A stretch of 64,000 nucleotides of DNA from Xanthomonas sp. DAR 35659 (GCF_041242975.1 NZ_CP162488.1:1912001-1976000); one strand, 5' to 3'. Shown: positions 1 through 9,327, counted from the stretch's first letter. The notes: a model not told the origin generated them from the letters alone. Program-made: numbers and translations.

Positions 1-695
1 TTGTCGAGGCGGACCAGGTGCGCCACGGAATGCAGGTTGACCACGACCGAGCGGTGCACCTGGCGGAAGCTGGCCGGGTCCAGTTGCGCGGCCAGCTCCT
101 TGAGCGGCGTCGCCACGATCGCCTGGCAGGGCTGGGCGGCGGCGTCGTGCCAGGCCACGCAGGTGTACTTGTGCTCGGACCGCAGATAGTCGATCGCCTC
201 GACCGGGATCAGCCGCAGCGTGGTGCCGGCCTGCGCGTGCAGCCAGCGCAGCGGTGCCGGCCGCTGCGGCGGCAGCAACTGCGCGGCCAGCCGCTGCAAC
301 TGCTCGCTGAGGTCGGCGGCCGGCTGCGCCGCCTGCAGGCGCTGCTGCAGGCGGCCGACGGTATCGGCCAGGCGCGCGTCCTGCACCGGCTTGACCAGGT
401 AGTCCAGCGCGCCCTCGGCGAACGCCTGCACCGCGTAGTCGTCGTAGGCGGTGACGAACACGATGTGCGCGCCGCGGCCGATCTGCTGTGCCGCCTGCAC
501 CCCGGACAGGCCGGGCATCTGGATATCCAGGAAGCAGATCTGCGGCTGCCGCTCCGCGAACAGGCGCACCGCGTCCCGGCCGTTGCGCGCTTCGGCGGTG
601 ACCCGCAGCGCCGGCCACAGCCGCGCCAGCTGCCGCTTGAGCGCGTCGCGCAGCAGCGGTTCGTCGTCGGCGATCAGCGCGCTGGGCGTGTCCAT
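1..695 (-). CDS. LytTR-family response regulator (C-terminus cut by window edge)
   Basis: DNA-binding response regulator of the LytR/AlgR type, partner of the kinase encoded just upstream on the same strand. Translating the minus strand gives an N-terminal receiver domain (acidic pair near residues 9-11, phospho-acceptor Asp in the LDIQMPG motif near residue 57, Lys in DYLVKPV). A LytTR DNA-binding domain follows, with the RSEHKYT and FRQVHRSVVVN signatures. About 231 residues are visible; only the last 10-20 residues should be missing. The start codon overlaps the kinase stop codon by one base (TGATG), so the pair is an operon and probably translationally coupled. The target genes cannot be read from this window. 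Confidence 0.9.
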   Translation of the reverse strand, partial: MDTPSALIADDEPLLRDALKRQLARLWPALRVTAEARNGRDAVRLFAERQPQICFLDIQMPGLSGVQAAQQIGRGAHIVFVTAYDDYAVQAFAEGALDYLVKPVQDARLADTVGRLQQRLQAAQPAADLSEQLQRLAAQLLPPQRPAPLRWLHAQAGTTLRLIPVEAIDYLRSEHKYTCVAWHDAAAQPCQAIVATPLKELAAQLDPASFRQVHRSVVVNLHSVAHLVRLD

Positions 696-1783
696 CAGGC
701 CTGCGCCGCCAGCGGGAAGCGGATGTCGGCGCGCGTGCCGTGCGGCAGCTGCGCCGCCACCTGCAGGTGCGCGGCGGCGCCGAAACTGAGCGCGAGCCGG
801 TCGCGCAAGGTGCCCAGTCCGGTGCCCAGGCCCTGCGCGCTCGCCCCCGCGCCGGTGCCGCTGTCCTCGACCCGCAGGTGGCAGTAACCGGCCTCGCGCC
901 AGGCGCGGATGACGATGCGGCCGCCGTCCTCGGCCGGGTCGATGCCGTGCTTGACCGCGTTCTCTACCAGCGTCAGCAGCGTCAGGGTGGGGCAGCGCAC
1001 CGCGGACAACGCCTGGTCGGCGTCGATCGCGTACTGCAGGCGGTCCGGCATGCGCATGTACATCAACTCCAGATAGGCGCGGACCAGCGCCAGTTCGTCG
1101 CCCAGCGTGGTGGTCGGTTCGTGCAGCCGCGGCACCGCCGCGCGCAGGTAGGCGATCAGGCTGCGCATCAGGTCCGCCGCTTTGGGCGAGCCCATGTCGA
1201 TCAGCGCCTGCACGTTGGCCAGCGTGTTGAACAGGAAGTGCGGCGCGACCTGGCGCTGCATCAGATGCAGGCGCGCATCCAGCGTCTGCCGTTCCAGTTC
1301 GCTGCGCTCCAGCTCGAAGGCCAGCGCCTGGTGCCTGGCCAGGGCATCCTTCTGCCTGACCAGCGCCGCCAGCGCCGTCCACGGCGCGACCAGCACGCCG
1401 GTCACGATGAGCATGAAGAAGCCGGACAGCCGCTCCTGGTCCTCCCAGAACGGCGGTGCGTCGTGCGGGGTCAGGCCGACGTAGATCGCCAGCGTCGTCA
1501 GCGGAATGGCCAGCGCCACGCCCAGCACCTGCAGCGCCCAGCGCGCCAGCCACGCCGGCAGCCGCCGCGGCCAGCGCTCCAGCGCGACGAAGGCCAGCAG
1601 CGCGGCGGCGCCGAGCGCGAAGGCGCGGGCCAGCGCCGAGAGCGTGGAATCCCAGCTCAGGCTCAGCAGCAGCCCGAGTCCGCCGGACAGGACGCAGACC
1701 GTGCCGATGCGCGCCCAGGTCAGCGGCGCGGGGCGGCGTGGCGGTGCGGAGAGCGGAGCGGAACCTGGCATGGGCGCGAGCAT
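695..1783 (-). CDS. LytS/YehU-type sensor histidine kinase
   Basis: Membrane sensor kinase of the His_kinase (PF06580) family. Four hydrophobic segments in the N-terminal half form the membrane domain, followed by a short coiled linker (RHQALAFELERSELERQ). The family phospho-acceptor motif QRQVAPHFLFNTLANVQALI holds the His. The ATPase part has the N box LVENAVKHGI and a DSGTGAG motif. The reading frame is open back to a GTG at 1864, but that stretch lies inside an inverted repeat and looks non-coding. I chose the internal ATG at 1783; 1771 is an alternative, and neither has a clear ribosome site. It forms an operon with the LytTR regulator. The signal sensed is unknown. Confidence 0.88.
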   Translation of the reverse strand: MLAPMPGSAPLSAPPRRPAPLTWARIGTVCVLSGGLGLLLSLSWDSTLSALARAFALGAAALLAFVALERWPRRLPAWLARWALQVLGVALAIPLTTLAIYVGLTPHDAPPFWEDQERLSGFFMLIVTGVLVAPWTALAALVRQKDALARHQALAFELERSELERQTLDARLHLMQRQVAPHFLFNTLANVQALIDMGSPKAADLMRSLIAYLRAAVPRLHEPTTTLGDELALVRAYLELMYMRMPDRLQYAIDADQALSAVRCPTLTLLTLVENAVKHGIDPAEDGGRIVIRAWREAGYCHLRVEDSGTGAGASAQGLGTGLGTLRDRLALSFGAAAHLQVAAQLPHGTRADIRFPLAAQA

Positions 1784-1814
1784 AGCCGAGGGCACCGGTC
1801 GGCGTGCCGCGCCG

Positions 1815-1871
1815 CTAGGGCGTGTCGCCAGTCCCCGAGCGGCATCCTTGGAGAGTGGGGACACGCCCTAG
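1815..1871. repeat. 57-bp inverted repeat ending in CTAG
   Basis: Perfect 12-bp arms CTAGGGCGTGTC (1815-1826) and GACACGCCCTAG (1860-1871) enclose a 33-base loop. The element sits between the DUF2306 gene and the sensor kinase gene, and its right arm contains the DUF2306 stop codon. There is no U tract, so it does not look like a standard intrinsic terminator. The symmetrical ends starting in CTAG make a small dispersed element possible. No second copy was noticed in this window. Confidence 0.7.
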
Positions 1872-2737
1872 GCCGGCCGCAGCATCGGCCACCACATGCC
1901 CAGCGTCGCGGCGGCGCTGCCGATCAGGGTCACCAGGCTCATCAGCGCCAACGTGCCGGTCGCCAGCCAGTGCAGCGCGCGGCGGCGGCCATCCAGCGCG
2001 CGCAGGTACAGTTCCAGCACCGCCAGCGGCAGCAGCGTCTGCGCGAACGCGAGGATGGTCAGCGCAGGGCCCACGAAGCGCTCTGGATCGAAGCCCGCGG
2101 GGCCCTGGTTGATCGCCAGCCAGAACATCAGGCCGATGCGGAAGAACCACACGCCGCTCACCGCCAGGAACAGGCGCAGCGCCCAGCGCCGGTGCGCGGC
2201 GATGCGCCCGGCGCGGGCCGCGCGCCAGGCCATGGCGGCGAACGCGAGGATCAGCAGCGCATTGAGGGTGGTGCCCAGGTGCTGGCCGACATCGCCGGCG
2301 GCGCCGCCGCGCACCCAGATCATCGCCAGTCCGCCCAGGCTCAGCACCAGCGCGCTGAGCAGGTACAGCCGCCCGTTCCAACGATGCACGGCCGGGGCCA
2401 GCCGGCGCAGGGCCGGCAGCAACTGCGCCGCGCCGGCCAGCACGATGCCTGCGGCGAGCAGCAGGTGCAGGGCGAGCACGGCGTTGAACAGGGTGTCGCC
2501 GGCGACGTAGCCGTGGGGCAGGACCCGGTTCCAGCGCTCCGGGGCCCCGGCCAGCGCCGCGCGTCCGTAGAAGACGGTCACGTAGATGGCGAACGCCAAT
2601 TGGCCGGCGACGGCAAGGCCGCCCCACACGGTGGCGGCGCGGCGCAGGTGTCTGGTCGCGGCGGATGCGGATTGCGCTGCGGGCGCTATGGCGGACGCAG
2701 CGGGAATGACGGGGGCGATCGGTTGCACGGCGGTCAT
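1868..2737 (-). CDS. DUF2306 multi-pass membrane protein
   Basis: Predicted inner-membrane protein of about 289 residues with roughly seven hydrophobic helices, beginning at LRRAATVWGGLAVAGQLAFA. The layout and motifs such as HRWNGRLYLLSALVLSLGG and AAHRRWALRLFLAVSGVWFFRIG match the DUF2306 family, whose function is not established. The ATG at 2737 is chosen because the sequence upstream is low-complexity Pro/Arg-rich translation that does not resemble protein. It lies upstream of the kinase-regulator pair on the same strand, separated by the inverted repeat, so co-transcription is uncertain. Confidence 0.8.
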   Translation of the reverse strand: MTAVQPIAPVIPAASAIAPAAQSASAATRHLRRAATVWGGLAVAGQLAFAIYVTVFYGRAALAGAPERWNRVLPHGYVAGDTLFNAVLALHLLLAAGIVLAGAAQLLPALRRLAPAVHRWNGRLYLLSALVLSLGGLAMIWVRGGAAGDVGQHLGTTLNALLILAFAAMAWRAARAGRIAAHRRWALRLFLAVSGVWFFRIGLMFWLAINQGPAGFDPERFVGPALTILAFAQTLLPLAVLELYLRALDGRRRALHWLATGTLALMSLVTLIGSAAATLGMWWPMLRPA

Positions 2738-3342
2738 GCGCAGGCACAGTGATGGGGAGTGCGCGCATGCTGCGGCGGCGCCGGCGCGCGCGTGCGGCCT
2801 GTCCGACCGGCGACGGCAGGAGCGGATGGACGGCGCCGGACGCCGATGGAGCGCGGGGATGCAGGCGCGGCGCCGCGCCGATCGCGCCGCATGCTCAGGC
2901 ACCGGCACCGGCACCGGCACCGGCACGCGTTCGCTGCTGCCTCGATCGCGGACGGCAGCGCCGCCGCTGCCGCGCACCTGGGCCGCGCTCTGTCGTGGCA
3001 GGGGGCGTGTCGGGCGGTCCGCCAGGGAACGTCGCTGTCGATGACGACGGTCGCCGCGTCCAGCCGGGGAGCGGGCCGATCAGATCGTCCGCGCCGGGAC
3101 AGGCGTCTCGGCGGTTAATCCAACCGCGCGGTTGCAGACGCACGATCGGTATGCGCATGCCGGATCCGGCGGGGTGGCGTGGACCGCGAGAGCACCCGAG
3201 ATCGCCGTGTCGCTGGACGCCGCGCGCGGCGGCGACCGAAACCCTGCCGTTGTGGCCGAGCTACGGCGGCTTGGGCGCGGGCGCGCGCCGCAGGAGCGGT
3301 TGCGACCGGCCGTCGCCGCCCGCAGCGGCGAGCGGATGCGCT
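2738..3342. other. 605-bp gene-free stretch with a hexanucleotide repeat
   Basis: No convincing coding region was found between the DUF2306 gene and the tetR gene; the open frames here are GC-rich Arg/Ala/Pro translations. The only visible structure is a tandem GGCACC hexamer repeated almost five times at about 2898-2926. Confidence 0.55.
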
Positions 3343-3957
3343 TCAGCGCGCGGGCTGGGCCGCGTAGCCGCCGAAGAACACCTGCAGCGCGTCGCGGGTG
3401 GCCGCGCGCAGGTAGTCCGGCGAAGGGTTCTTCAGCGCGCCGAACAGGCAGGGCATCAAGGTCTCCGCCTCCAGCAGCCCGACCAGGTGCCTGGCGGCGG
3501 TGCTCGGGTTGGCGCGGCGCAGCACGCCCAGGTCCATCTGGCGTTCCAGGAACACGCCCAGGCGGTTCATGCCCTCGCCAGGGCCGGTCTCGAAGAACAG
3601 CAGGCCGATGTCCGAGCGCCCGGACACGCCGATGACGGTCTGCCACACCTGCACGGACTGTTGCGAGCACAGGAACGCCATGCCGTCTTCGCCCATGCGC
3701 TGCAACGCGGTCGGCAGATCGTCCCGGCTCTGCAGCAGCGTCTCCAGGACCGGTTCCATGAAGCGCCGGGCGACGCCGTGCGCCACCGCCACGAACAGTT
3801 CCTCCTTGGAGGAGAAGTAGCCATACAGGGTGCGCTTGGAGCCACCGGCGCGGGTGGCGATCTGGCTCATCGAGGCGCCTTCGAAGCCGGCTTCCAGGAA
3901 CACCGCGGCGGCCGCCTCGATGATGGCCTCGCGCTTGGCTTCGGTCCTGACGCGCAT
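3343..3957 (-). CDS. TetR/AcrR-family repressor of the adjacent efflux operon
   Basis: 204-residue TetR-type regulator. The N-terminal helix-turn-helix (about residues 10-56) carries the typical IIEAAAAVFLEAGFEGASM and SKRTLYGYFSSKEELF signatures; the C-terminal part (AAARHLVGLLEAETLMPCLFG) is the variable ligand-binding and dimer domain. It is transcribed divergently from an RND adaptor and pump with 139 bp between starts, the arrangement of AcrR-acrAB, TtgR-ttgABC and SmeT-smeDEF. By analogy it represses the pump and itself, and a pump substrate releases it from DNA. The ligand is unknown. Confidence 0.92.
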   Translation of the reverse strand: MRVRTEAKREAIIEAAAAVFLEAGFEGASMSQIATRAGGSKRTLYGYFSSKEELFVAVAHGVARRFMEPVLETLLQSRDDLPTALQRMGEDGMAFLCSQQSVQVWQTVIGVSGRSDIGLLFFETGPGEGMNRLGVFLERQMDLGVLRRANPSTAARHLVGLLEAETLMPCLFGALKNPSPDYLRAATRDALQVFFGGYAAQPAR

Positions 3958-4096
3958 CGGGTGTTCGTGGGGGGCGGGCGCTTAAGTATACCGGGAGTGC
4001 AGGAATGGTTGACGGCGCCGAATCGCGTGAATAGTATACCAAACCGTACCGTATATAAATTGGCCCGCTCGCCCCGCACCCTCCGGAGATCCGCCC
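3958..4096 (+). promoter_or_regulatory. divergent tetR / efflux promoter region with twin AGTATACC sites
   Basis: A sigma-70-like promoter for the efflux operon can be read: TTGACG (4009-4014), a 17-base spacer and TAGTAT (4032-4037). The octamer AGTATACC occurs twice, at 3985-3992 and 4033-4040; the second copy overlaps the -10 element, as expected for a repressor site. On the minus strand the first copy supplies TATACT, a good -10 for tetR. A TATATAAAT stretch follows at 4052-4060. The operator assignment is inferred from repetition and position. Confidence 0.6.
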
Positions 4097-5296
4097 GTGC
4101 GCTCTGTCCTGTCTTCCCGTCTCTCCCTGCTCCTGGCCGTGGCGGCCGCCCTGCTGTCGAGCGCCTGCGGCGCCCCTCCGGGCGGCCCGCCGCCGCCGGA
4201 GGGCACCCCGGAGATGGGTGTCATCACCGTCTCCACCCGGCCGATCGCGCTGACCACCGAATTGCCCGGGCGCACGCTGCCGTACCTGATCGCCGACGTG
4301 CGGCCGCAGGTCAACGGCATCATTCAGGTACGCAAGTTCCGCGAGGGCGGCGAGGTCAAGGCCGGCGAAACGCTGTACCAGATCGACCCGTCCACCTATC
4401 GCGCCGCCTACGACAGCAACGTGGCCGCGCTGGGCAAGGCCCAGGCCACGCTGCGCAGCGCGCGGCTGAAGGCCGAGCGCTACCGCGAACTGGTCAAGGT
4501 GTCGGCGATCAGCAAGCAGGACAACGACGATGCCGACGCCGCGCTGGGCCAGGCCGAGGCGGATGTCGCCGCGGCCAAGGCCAATGTGGAGAGCGCGCGC
4601 ATCAATCTTGACCATGCGCGGGTGGACGCGCCGATTTCCGGGCGCATCGGCAAGTCCAGCGTGACCGCCGGCGCGCTGGTGACCGCCAGCCAGGCGACCG
4701 CGCTGGCCACGATCCAGCAACTGGACCCGATCTACGTCGACGTCACCCAGCCCAGCGCCGCGCTGCTGCGGCTCAAGCAGGCGCTGGCCAGCGGCGCGCT
4801 GGAAAAGGCCGACGCCACCGCGGCCAAGGTGTCGCTGTTGATGGAGGACGGCAGCCCGTACCCGCTGCAGGGACGGCTGGAGTTCTCCGATGTCACCGTC
4901 GACCAGAACACCGGCTCGATCACCGTGCGCGCGGTCTTCCCCAATCCGAACGCGGACCTGTTGCCCGGCATGTACGTGCGTGCGGTGTTGCAGGAAGGCA
5001 CCAGCGACCAGGCGATCCTGGTACCGCAGCAGGCGGTGTCGCGCAACGGTGCCGGCAAGCCGACCGCGTACGTGGTCGGCGGCGACCACACGCTGCAACT
5101 GCGCGTGCTGGAGACCGACCGCGCGATCGGCGACCAATGGCTGGTGCGCAGCGGGCTCAAGCCCGGCGAGCAACTGGTGGTCGAAGGCCTGTCGCGGGCC
5201 AAGCCCGGGGAGACGGTCAAGACCGTGCCGTGGCGGCCGAAGGCCGCGAACGCGGCGCCCGCCGCCGCCGCGGCCGTCCCGCGCGCGGCCAACTGA
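4097..5296 (+). CDS. RND efflux periplasmic adaptor lipoprotein (membrane fusion protein)
   Basis: AcrA/MexA/SmeD-type adaptor of 399 residues that links the inner-membrane RND pump to an outer-membrane channel. The signal peptide ends in a lipobox (LLSSAC, Cys near residue 24), so it should be lipid-anchored. The lipoyl/barrel-sandwich halves ([20 protein letters not shown] and [15 protein letters not shown]) flank an alpha-hairpin ([20 protein letters not shown]). The beta-barrel ([20 protein letters not shown]) and a membrane-proximal domain follow. It starts at a GTG with GGAG nine bases upstream. The C-terminal tail is Ala-rich. It is first in an operon with the pump, 13 bases apart. Confidence 0.95.
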   Translation: MRSVLSSRLSLLLAVAAALLSSACGAPPGGPPPPEGTPEMGVITVSTRPIALTTELPGRTLPYLIADVRPQVNGIIQVRKFREGGEVKAGETLYQIDPSTYRAAYDSNVAALGKAQATLRSARLKAERYRELVKVSAISKQDNDDADAALGQAEADVAAAKANVESARINLDHARVDAPISGRIGKSSVTAGALVTASQATALATIQQLDPIYVDVTQPSAALLRLKQALASGALEKADATAAKVSLLMEDGSPYPLQGRLEFSDVTVDQNTGSITVRAVFPNPNADLLPGMYVRAVLQEGTSDQAILVPQQAVSRNGAGKPTAYVVGGDHTLQLRVLETDRAIGDQWLVRSGLKPGEQLVVEGLSRAKPGETVKTVPWRPKAANAAPAAAAAVPRAAN

Positions 5297-5309
5297 GGCA
5301 TCGACCGTC

Positions 5310-8300
5310 ATGGCACGCTTCTTCATCGACCGCCCGATCTTCGCCTGGGTGCTGGCCATCATCGTGATGCTGGCCGGTCTGCTGTCCGTCCTCACCCTGC
5401 CCATCGCGCAATACCCGAGCATCGCGCCGCCCGCGGTGGCGATCACCGCCAACTATCCCGGCGCCTCGGCCAAGACCCTCGAGGACACCGTCACCCAGGT
5501 CATCGAGCAGAAGATGAAGGGCCTGGACCACCTGAGCTACATGGCCTCCACCAGCGAGTCCAGCGGCCAGGTCACCATCACCCTGACCTTCGACAACGGC
5601 ACCGACCCGGACACCGCGCAGGTGCAGGTGCAGAACAAGCTGTCGCTGGCCACGCCGTTGCTGCCGCAGGAAGTGCAGCAGCAGGGCGTCACCGTGACCA
5701 AGTCGGCGACCAACTTCCTCAACGTGCTGGCCTTCACCTCCGAGGACGGCAGCATGAGCGCGTCGGACCTGTCCGACTACGTCGCCGCCAATGTGCAGGA
5801 AACGATCAGCCGCGTCGAAGGCGTCGGCGACACCACCTTGTTCGGCTCGCAGTACGCGATGCGCCTCTGGCTGGACCCCAACAAGCTCAGCAACTTCGGC
5901 CTGACCCCGCTGGACGTGAAGACCGCGGTGCAGGCGCAGAACGCGCAGGTCTCGGCCGGCCAGCTCGGCGCCTTGCCGGCGGCAGCCAACCAGCAGCTCA
6001 ACGCCACCATCACCGCGCAGACGCGGCTGAAGACCGCCGCCGAGTTCGAGGACATCCTGCTGCGCACGCAGCCCGACGGTGCGCAGGTGCGGTTGCGCGA
6101 CGTGGCCCGGATCGAACTGGGCAGCGAGAGCTACAACAGCGCCGGCCGCTACAACGGCAAGCCCGCCGCCGGCCTGGCGATCAAGCTGGCCACCGGCGCC
6201 AACGCGCTGGACACGGTCAAGGCGATCGATGCCAGCATGGCCGAGCAGGAGAAGTTCTTCCCGCCGGGCATGAAGGTGCAGAAGCCGTACGACACCACGC
6301 CGTTCGTGCGCATCTCGATCGAGGAGGTGGTGCGCACCCTGGTGGAGGCGGTGGTGCTGGTGTTCCTGGTGATGTACCTGTTCCTGCAGAACTTCCGCGC
6401 CACGCTGATTCCGACCATCGCCGTGCCGGTGGTGCTGCTGGGCACCTTCGGCGTGCTGGCGGTGTTCGGCTTCACCATCAACACGCTGACCATGTTCGCG
6501 ATGGTGCTGGCGATCGGCCTGCTGGTGGACGATGCCATCGTGGTGGTGGAGAACGTCGAGCGGGTGATGAGCGAGGAGCAGTTGCCGCCGAAGGAAGCCA
6601 CGCGCAAGTCGATGGGGCAGATCACCGGCGCGCTGGTCGGCGTGGCCCTGGTGCTGGCCGCAGTGTTCGTGCCGATGGCGTTCTTCGGCGGTTCCACCGG
6701 CGTCATCTATCGCCAGTTCTCGATCACCATCGTCGCAGCGATGACGCTGTCGGTGCTGGTGGCGATGGTGCTGACCCCGGCGCTGTGCGCGACCTTGCTC
6801 AAGCCGGCCAAGCAGCACGGCATGGCCACCACCGGCTTCTTCGGCTGGTTCAACCGCGTGTTCGACCGCGGCAACGGCCGCTACCAGGGCATCGTTCGGC
6901 ACATGCTGGGCAAGGGTTGGCGCTACATGATCGGCTATGCGGTGGTGCTGGCGCTGGTGGTGTTCGGCTTCATGAAACTGCCGGTCGGGTTCCTGCCCGA
7001 CGAAGACCAGGGCACGCTGTTCGTGCTGATCCAGTTGCCGCCCGGCGCCACCGCGGTGCGCACCGATGCGGTGATCCGCCAGGTCGAGCAGCACTTCCTG
7101 GTCGACCAGAAGGATTCGGTCTCCGGCGTGTTCGCCGTCAATGGCTTCAGTTTCGCCGGCAGCGGGCAGAACCTGGGTCTGGCCTTCGTCAAGCTGCGGC
7201 CGTGGGACGAGCGCACCGGCAAGGACCAGAGCGTGACCGCGGTGGCCGCCAAGGCCGGCAAGGTCTTCGCCGGCATCCGCGACGCCAGGGTGTTCGCGTT
7301 CGCGCCGCCGGCGGTGTCGGAACTGGGCAATGCCACCGGCTTCGACCTGATGCTGCAGGATCGCGCCAACCTCGGCCACGACGCGCTGATGCAGGCGCGC
7401 AACCAGTTGCTGGCCGAACTGTCCAAGGACCAGCGGCTGGTCGCGGTGCGCCCGAACGGGCAGGAGGACACGCCGGAGTTCAAGCTGGACATCGACGCGC
7501 ACAAGGCCGAGACGCTGGGCCTGTCGATCTCCGACATCAACGCCACGTTCTCCAGCGCCTGGGGCAGCAGCTACGTCAACGACTTCATCGACAAGGGCCG
7601 GGTCAAGAAGGTGATGCTGCAGGCCGAAGCGCCGTACCGCATGCTGCCGGAGGACATCGACCGCTGGTACGTGCGCAACGGCGCCGGCGAGATGGTCGCG
7701 TTCAGTTCCTTCGCCACGGCCGGCTGGACCATGGGCTCGCCGCGCCTGGAGCGGTACAACAGCCTGCCGTCGGTGGAGATCTTGGGCATGGCCAAGCCGG
7801 GCGCGGCCTCCAGCGGGCAGGCCCTGGCCATCGTCGAGGCCGCCGCGGCCAAGCTGCCGCCGGGCATCGGCTACGAATGGACCGGGTTGTCGCGGCAGGA
7901 GAAGGCGTCCAGCGGCCAGACCGGCCTGCTGTACGGACTGTCGATCCTGATCGTGTTCCTGTGCCTGGCGGCGCTGTACGAAAGCTGGTCGATCCCGTTC
8001 GCGGTGATCCTGGTGGTGCCGCTGGGCGTGATCGGCGCGCTGCTCGGCGCGGTGCTCACCTGGAAGATGAACGATGTCTACTTCCAGGTGGGCCTGCTGA
8101 CCACCATCGGCCTGGCCTGCAAGAACGCGATCCTGATCGTGGAGTTCGCCAAGGAACTGCACGAGGGCGGCAAGAGCCTGGTCGAGGCGGCACTGGAAGC
8201 GGCGCGCATGCGCCTGCGGCCGATCCTGATGACCTCGCTGGCGTTCATCCTCGGCGTGGTGCCGCTGGTGCTGGGCAGCGGCGCCGGCGCCGGCGCGCAG

Positions 8301-8459
8301 CACGCGCTGGGCACCGCGGTGATCGGCGGCATGCTGTCGGGCACGGTGCTGGCGATCTTCTTCGTGCCGCTATTCTTCGTGCTGGTGTGCGGCCTGTTGA
8401 AGCGCCGCACCGGGTCCGCTCCGGATCCGTCCGCCACGCCTGCCGCGGGAGGCGCCTGA
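5310..8459 (+). CDS. RND multidrug efflux permease (AcrB/MexB/SmeE type)
   Basis: Proton-driven drug exporter of the HAE1 family; 1049 residues, the normal family length. It begins with the canonical [17 protein letters not shown]. The transmembrane proton-relay Asp pair is present in [18 protein letters not shown], and the second-half repeat has [17 protein letters not shown] and [19 protein letters not shown]. The two large periplasmic loops and twelve transmembrane helices are intact, so the pump looks functional. The adaptor lies upstream. The outer-membrane channel gene that normally follows survives only as a remnant, so the pump must borrow a channel encoded elsewhere. Which AcrB paralogue it represents cannot be settled from the sequence alone. 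Confidence 0.96.
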   Translation: MARFFIDRPIFAWVLAIIVMLAGLLSVLTLPIAQYPSIAPPAVAITANYPGASAKTLEDTVTQVIEQKMKGLDHLSYMASTSESSGQVTITLTFDNGTDPDTAQVQVQNKLSLATPLLPQEVQQQGVTVTKSATNFLNVLAFTSEDGSMSASDLSDYVAANVQETISRVEGVGDTTLFGSQYAMRLWLDPNKLSNFGLTPLDVKTAVQAQNAQVSAGQLGALPAAANQQLNATITAQTRLKTAAEFEDILLRTQPDGAQVRLRDVARIELGSESYNSAGRYNGKPAAGLAIKLATGANALDTVKAIDASMAEQEKFFPPGMKVQKPYDTTPFVRISIEEVVRTLVEAVVLVFLVMYLFLQNFRATLIPTIAVPVVLLGTFGVLAVFGFTINTLTMFAMVLAIGLLVDDAIVVVENVERVMSEEQLPPKEATRKSMGQITGALVGVALVLAAVFVPMAFFGGSTGVIYRQFSITIVAAMTLSVLVAMVLTPALCATLLKPAKQHGMATTGFFGWFNRVFDRGNGRYQGIVRHMLGKGWRYMIGYAVVLALVVFGFMKLPVGFLPDEDQGTLFVLIQLPPGATAVRTDAVIRQVEQHFLVDQKDSVSGVFAVNGFSFAGSGQNLGLAFVKLRPWDERTGKDQSVTAVAAKAGKVFAGIRDARVFAFAPPAVSELGNATGFDLMLQDRANLGHDALMQARNQLLAELSKDQRLVAVRPNGQEDTPEFKLDIDAHKAETLGLSISDINATFSSAWGSSYVNDFIDKGRVKKVMLQAEAPYRMLPEDIDRWYVRNGAGEMVAFSSFATAGWTMGSPRLERYNSLPSVEILGMAKPGAASSGQALAIVEAAAAKLPPGIGYEWTGLSRQEKASSGQTGLLYGLSILIVFLCLAALYESWSIPFAVILVVPLGVIGALLGAVLTWKMNDVYFQVGLLTTIGLACKNAILIVEFAKELHEGGKSLVEAALEAARMRLRPILMTSLAFILGVVPLVLGSGAGAGAQHALGTAVIGGMLSGTVLAIFFVPLFFVLVCGLLKRRTGSAPDPSATPAAGGA

Positions 8460-8460
8460 C

Positions 8461-8622
8461 ATGGTGCGTTCGCGCTTCGCGCCGCTGTTGCTGGCGCTGG
8501 CGATACCGGCCCTGCGCGCCGGCTGCAGCCTGATGCCGGCCTATGCGCGTCAGGCCGCAAAGGCATTGGGCGGCGGTCGGGTGGAAGCGCCAGACACGGC
8601 GATGGCCTCGGCGAGCCGCTAG
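8461..8622 (+). pseudogene. remnant of an OprM/TtgC-type outer-membrane efflux channel gene
   Basis: A 53-codon frame begins one base after the pump stop codon, exactly where the channel gene stands in three-gene RND operons. Its N-terminal half reads as an OprM-family lipoprotein signal (FAPLLLALAIPALRAGCSLMPAY, compare the family pattern LAGCSLAPxY). This is followed at once by AKALGGG, which resembles the KALGGGW end of these channels. The roughly 400 residues that form the barrel and periplasmic tunnel are absent. The simplest reading is an in-frame internal deletion joining the two ends. The short product might still be exported as a lipopeptide, but it cannot form a channel. Confidence 0.7.
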
Positions 8623-8624
8623 CC

Positions 8625-9278
8625 ATGGCCCGCGGTGGACGCGCCGGGCCGCGCCGCCGCGCCGGCAGCGCCTTCGTCGCCAGGCGCCAGGCGATCCTGG
8701 CGGCGGCCAGGCGCCTGTTCGTGGAGGCGGGGTTCGACACCACCAGCATGGATGCGATCGCCGTCCATGCCGGTGTTTCCAAGGCCACGCTGTACGCGCA
8801 CTTCCTCGACAAGAAGGACCTGTTCCTGTGCGCGCTGGAAGAGACGCTGCGGCAGGCGCCCGATCCGTGGCAGGCGCTGCCCTCCGTGGACGGGCCGTTG
8901 CGCGCGCGCCTGGCGGCGGTGGCGCACGTGCTGCTCGACGTCATCGCCGGGCTGGCGCTGGACGAGATCCGGCGCATGCTGGCCGGCTGTGCGCGGCACG
9001 CCTTCGTGCGCCGCGACGTGTTCTGGGAGCTGTGCTTCGAGCGCTACCACCTGGCGATGCAGGCGGTGCTGGCGCGCGAGGTCGAACGCGGCGAACTGGC
9101 GGTGCCCGATCCGGCGCAGGCCTCCCGCCAGTTCTTCGGCCTGATCGCGGCCGGGCCGCTGCTGCGGATGCGCTCGGCGGCGCTGTCGGGCGCCGGAGGC
9201 GACTGGACGCACCAGGATGTCGGGGCCTCGGTGGAGGTGTTCCTGCGCATCTACGGTGCCGGACGCGCCTGCGGCTAG
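8625..9278 (+). CDS. TetR-family transcriptional regulator
   Basis: 217-residue TetR-type regulator, distinct from the one at 3343-3957. A basic N-terminus (ARGGRAGPRRRAG) precedes the helix-turn-helix (ILAAARRLFVEAGFDTTSM, AGVSKATLYAHFLDKKDLF). The C-terminal domain contains the segment ASRQFFGLIAAGPLLRM common in efflux-linked TetR proteins. It starts two bases after the stop codon of the channel-gene remnant, so it is probably the last cistron of the efflux operon. Its stop codon lies inside a very strong hairpin. Two TetR proteins thus flank one pump; whether this one acts on the same promoter is unknown. Confidence 0.9.
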   Translation: MARGGRAGPRRRAGSAFVARRQAILAAARRLFVEAGFDTTSMDAIAVHAGVSKATLYAHFLDKKDLFLCALEETLRQAPDPWQALPSVDGPLRARLAAVAHVLLDVIAGLALDEIRRMLAGCARHAFVRRDVFWELCFERYHLAMQAVLAREVERGELAVPDPAQASRQFFGLIAAGPLLRMRSAALSGAGGDWTHQDVGASVEVFLRIYGAGRACG

Positions 9279-9327
9279 CCGTCGCGGCGCGCCCGGTGCC
9301 GCGACGGCTAGCCGCAGGCGCATCCGG
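9261..9327 (+). terminator. perfect 23-bp stem hairpin overlapping the tetR stop codon
   Basis: The arms at 9265-9287 and 9299-9321 are exact reverse complements around an 11-base loop, and five more pairs extend the stem after one mismatch. The left arm includes the last codons and TAG stop of the TetR gene. No T-tract follows, so it may act as a Rho-linked or processing hairpin, or record an inverted duplication, instead of working as a classical terminator. Confidence 0.65.

Noticed and set aside
740..2752. 670-residue open frame on the plus strand
   Set aside because: It runs opposite the kinase and DUF2306 genes in a mirror frame and is rich in Gln, Arg, His and Ala without any domain pattern; typical of high-GC antisense.
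2898..2926. GGCACC hexamer repeated almost five times
   Set aside because: Real as a microsatellite but not inside a supported gene and not near a promoter, so phase variation is unsupported.
5217..8303. 1028-residue open frame opposite the RND pump
   Set aside because: His/Gln/Arg-rich antisense shadow of a clearly conserved gene.
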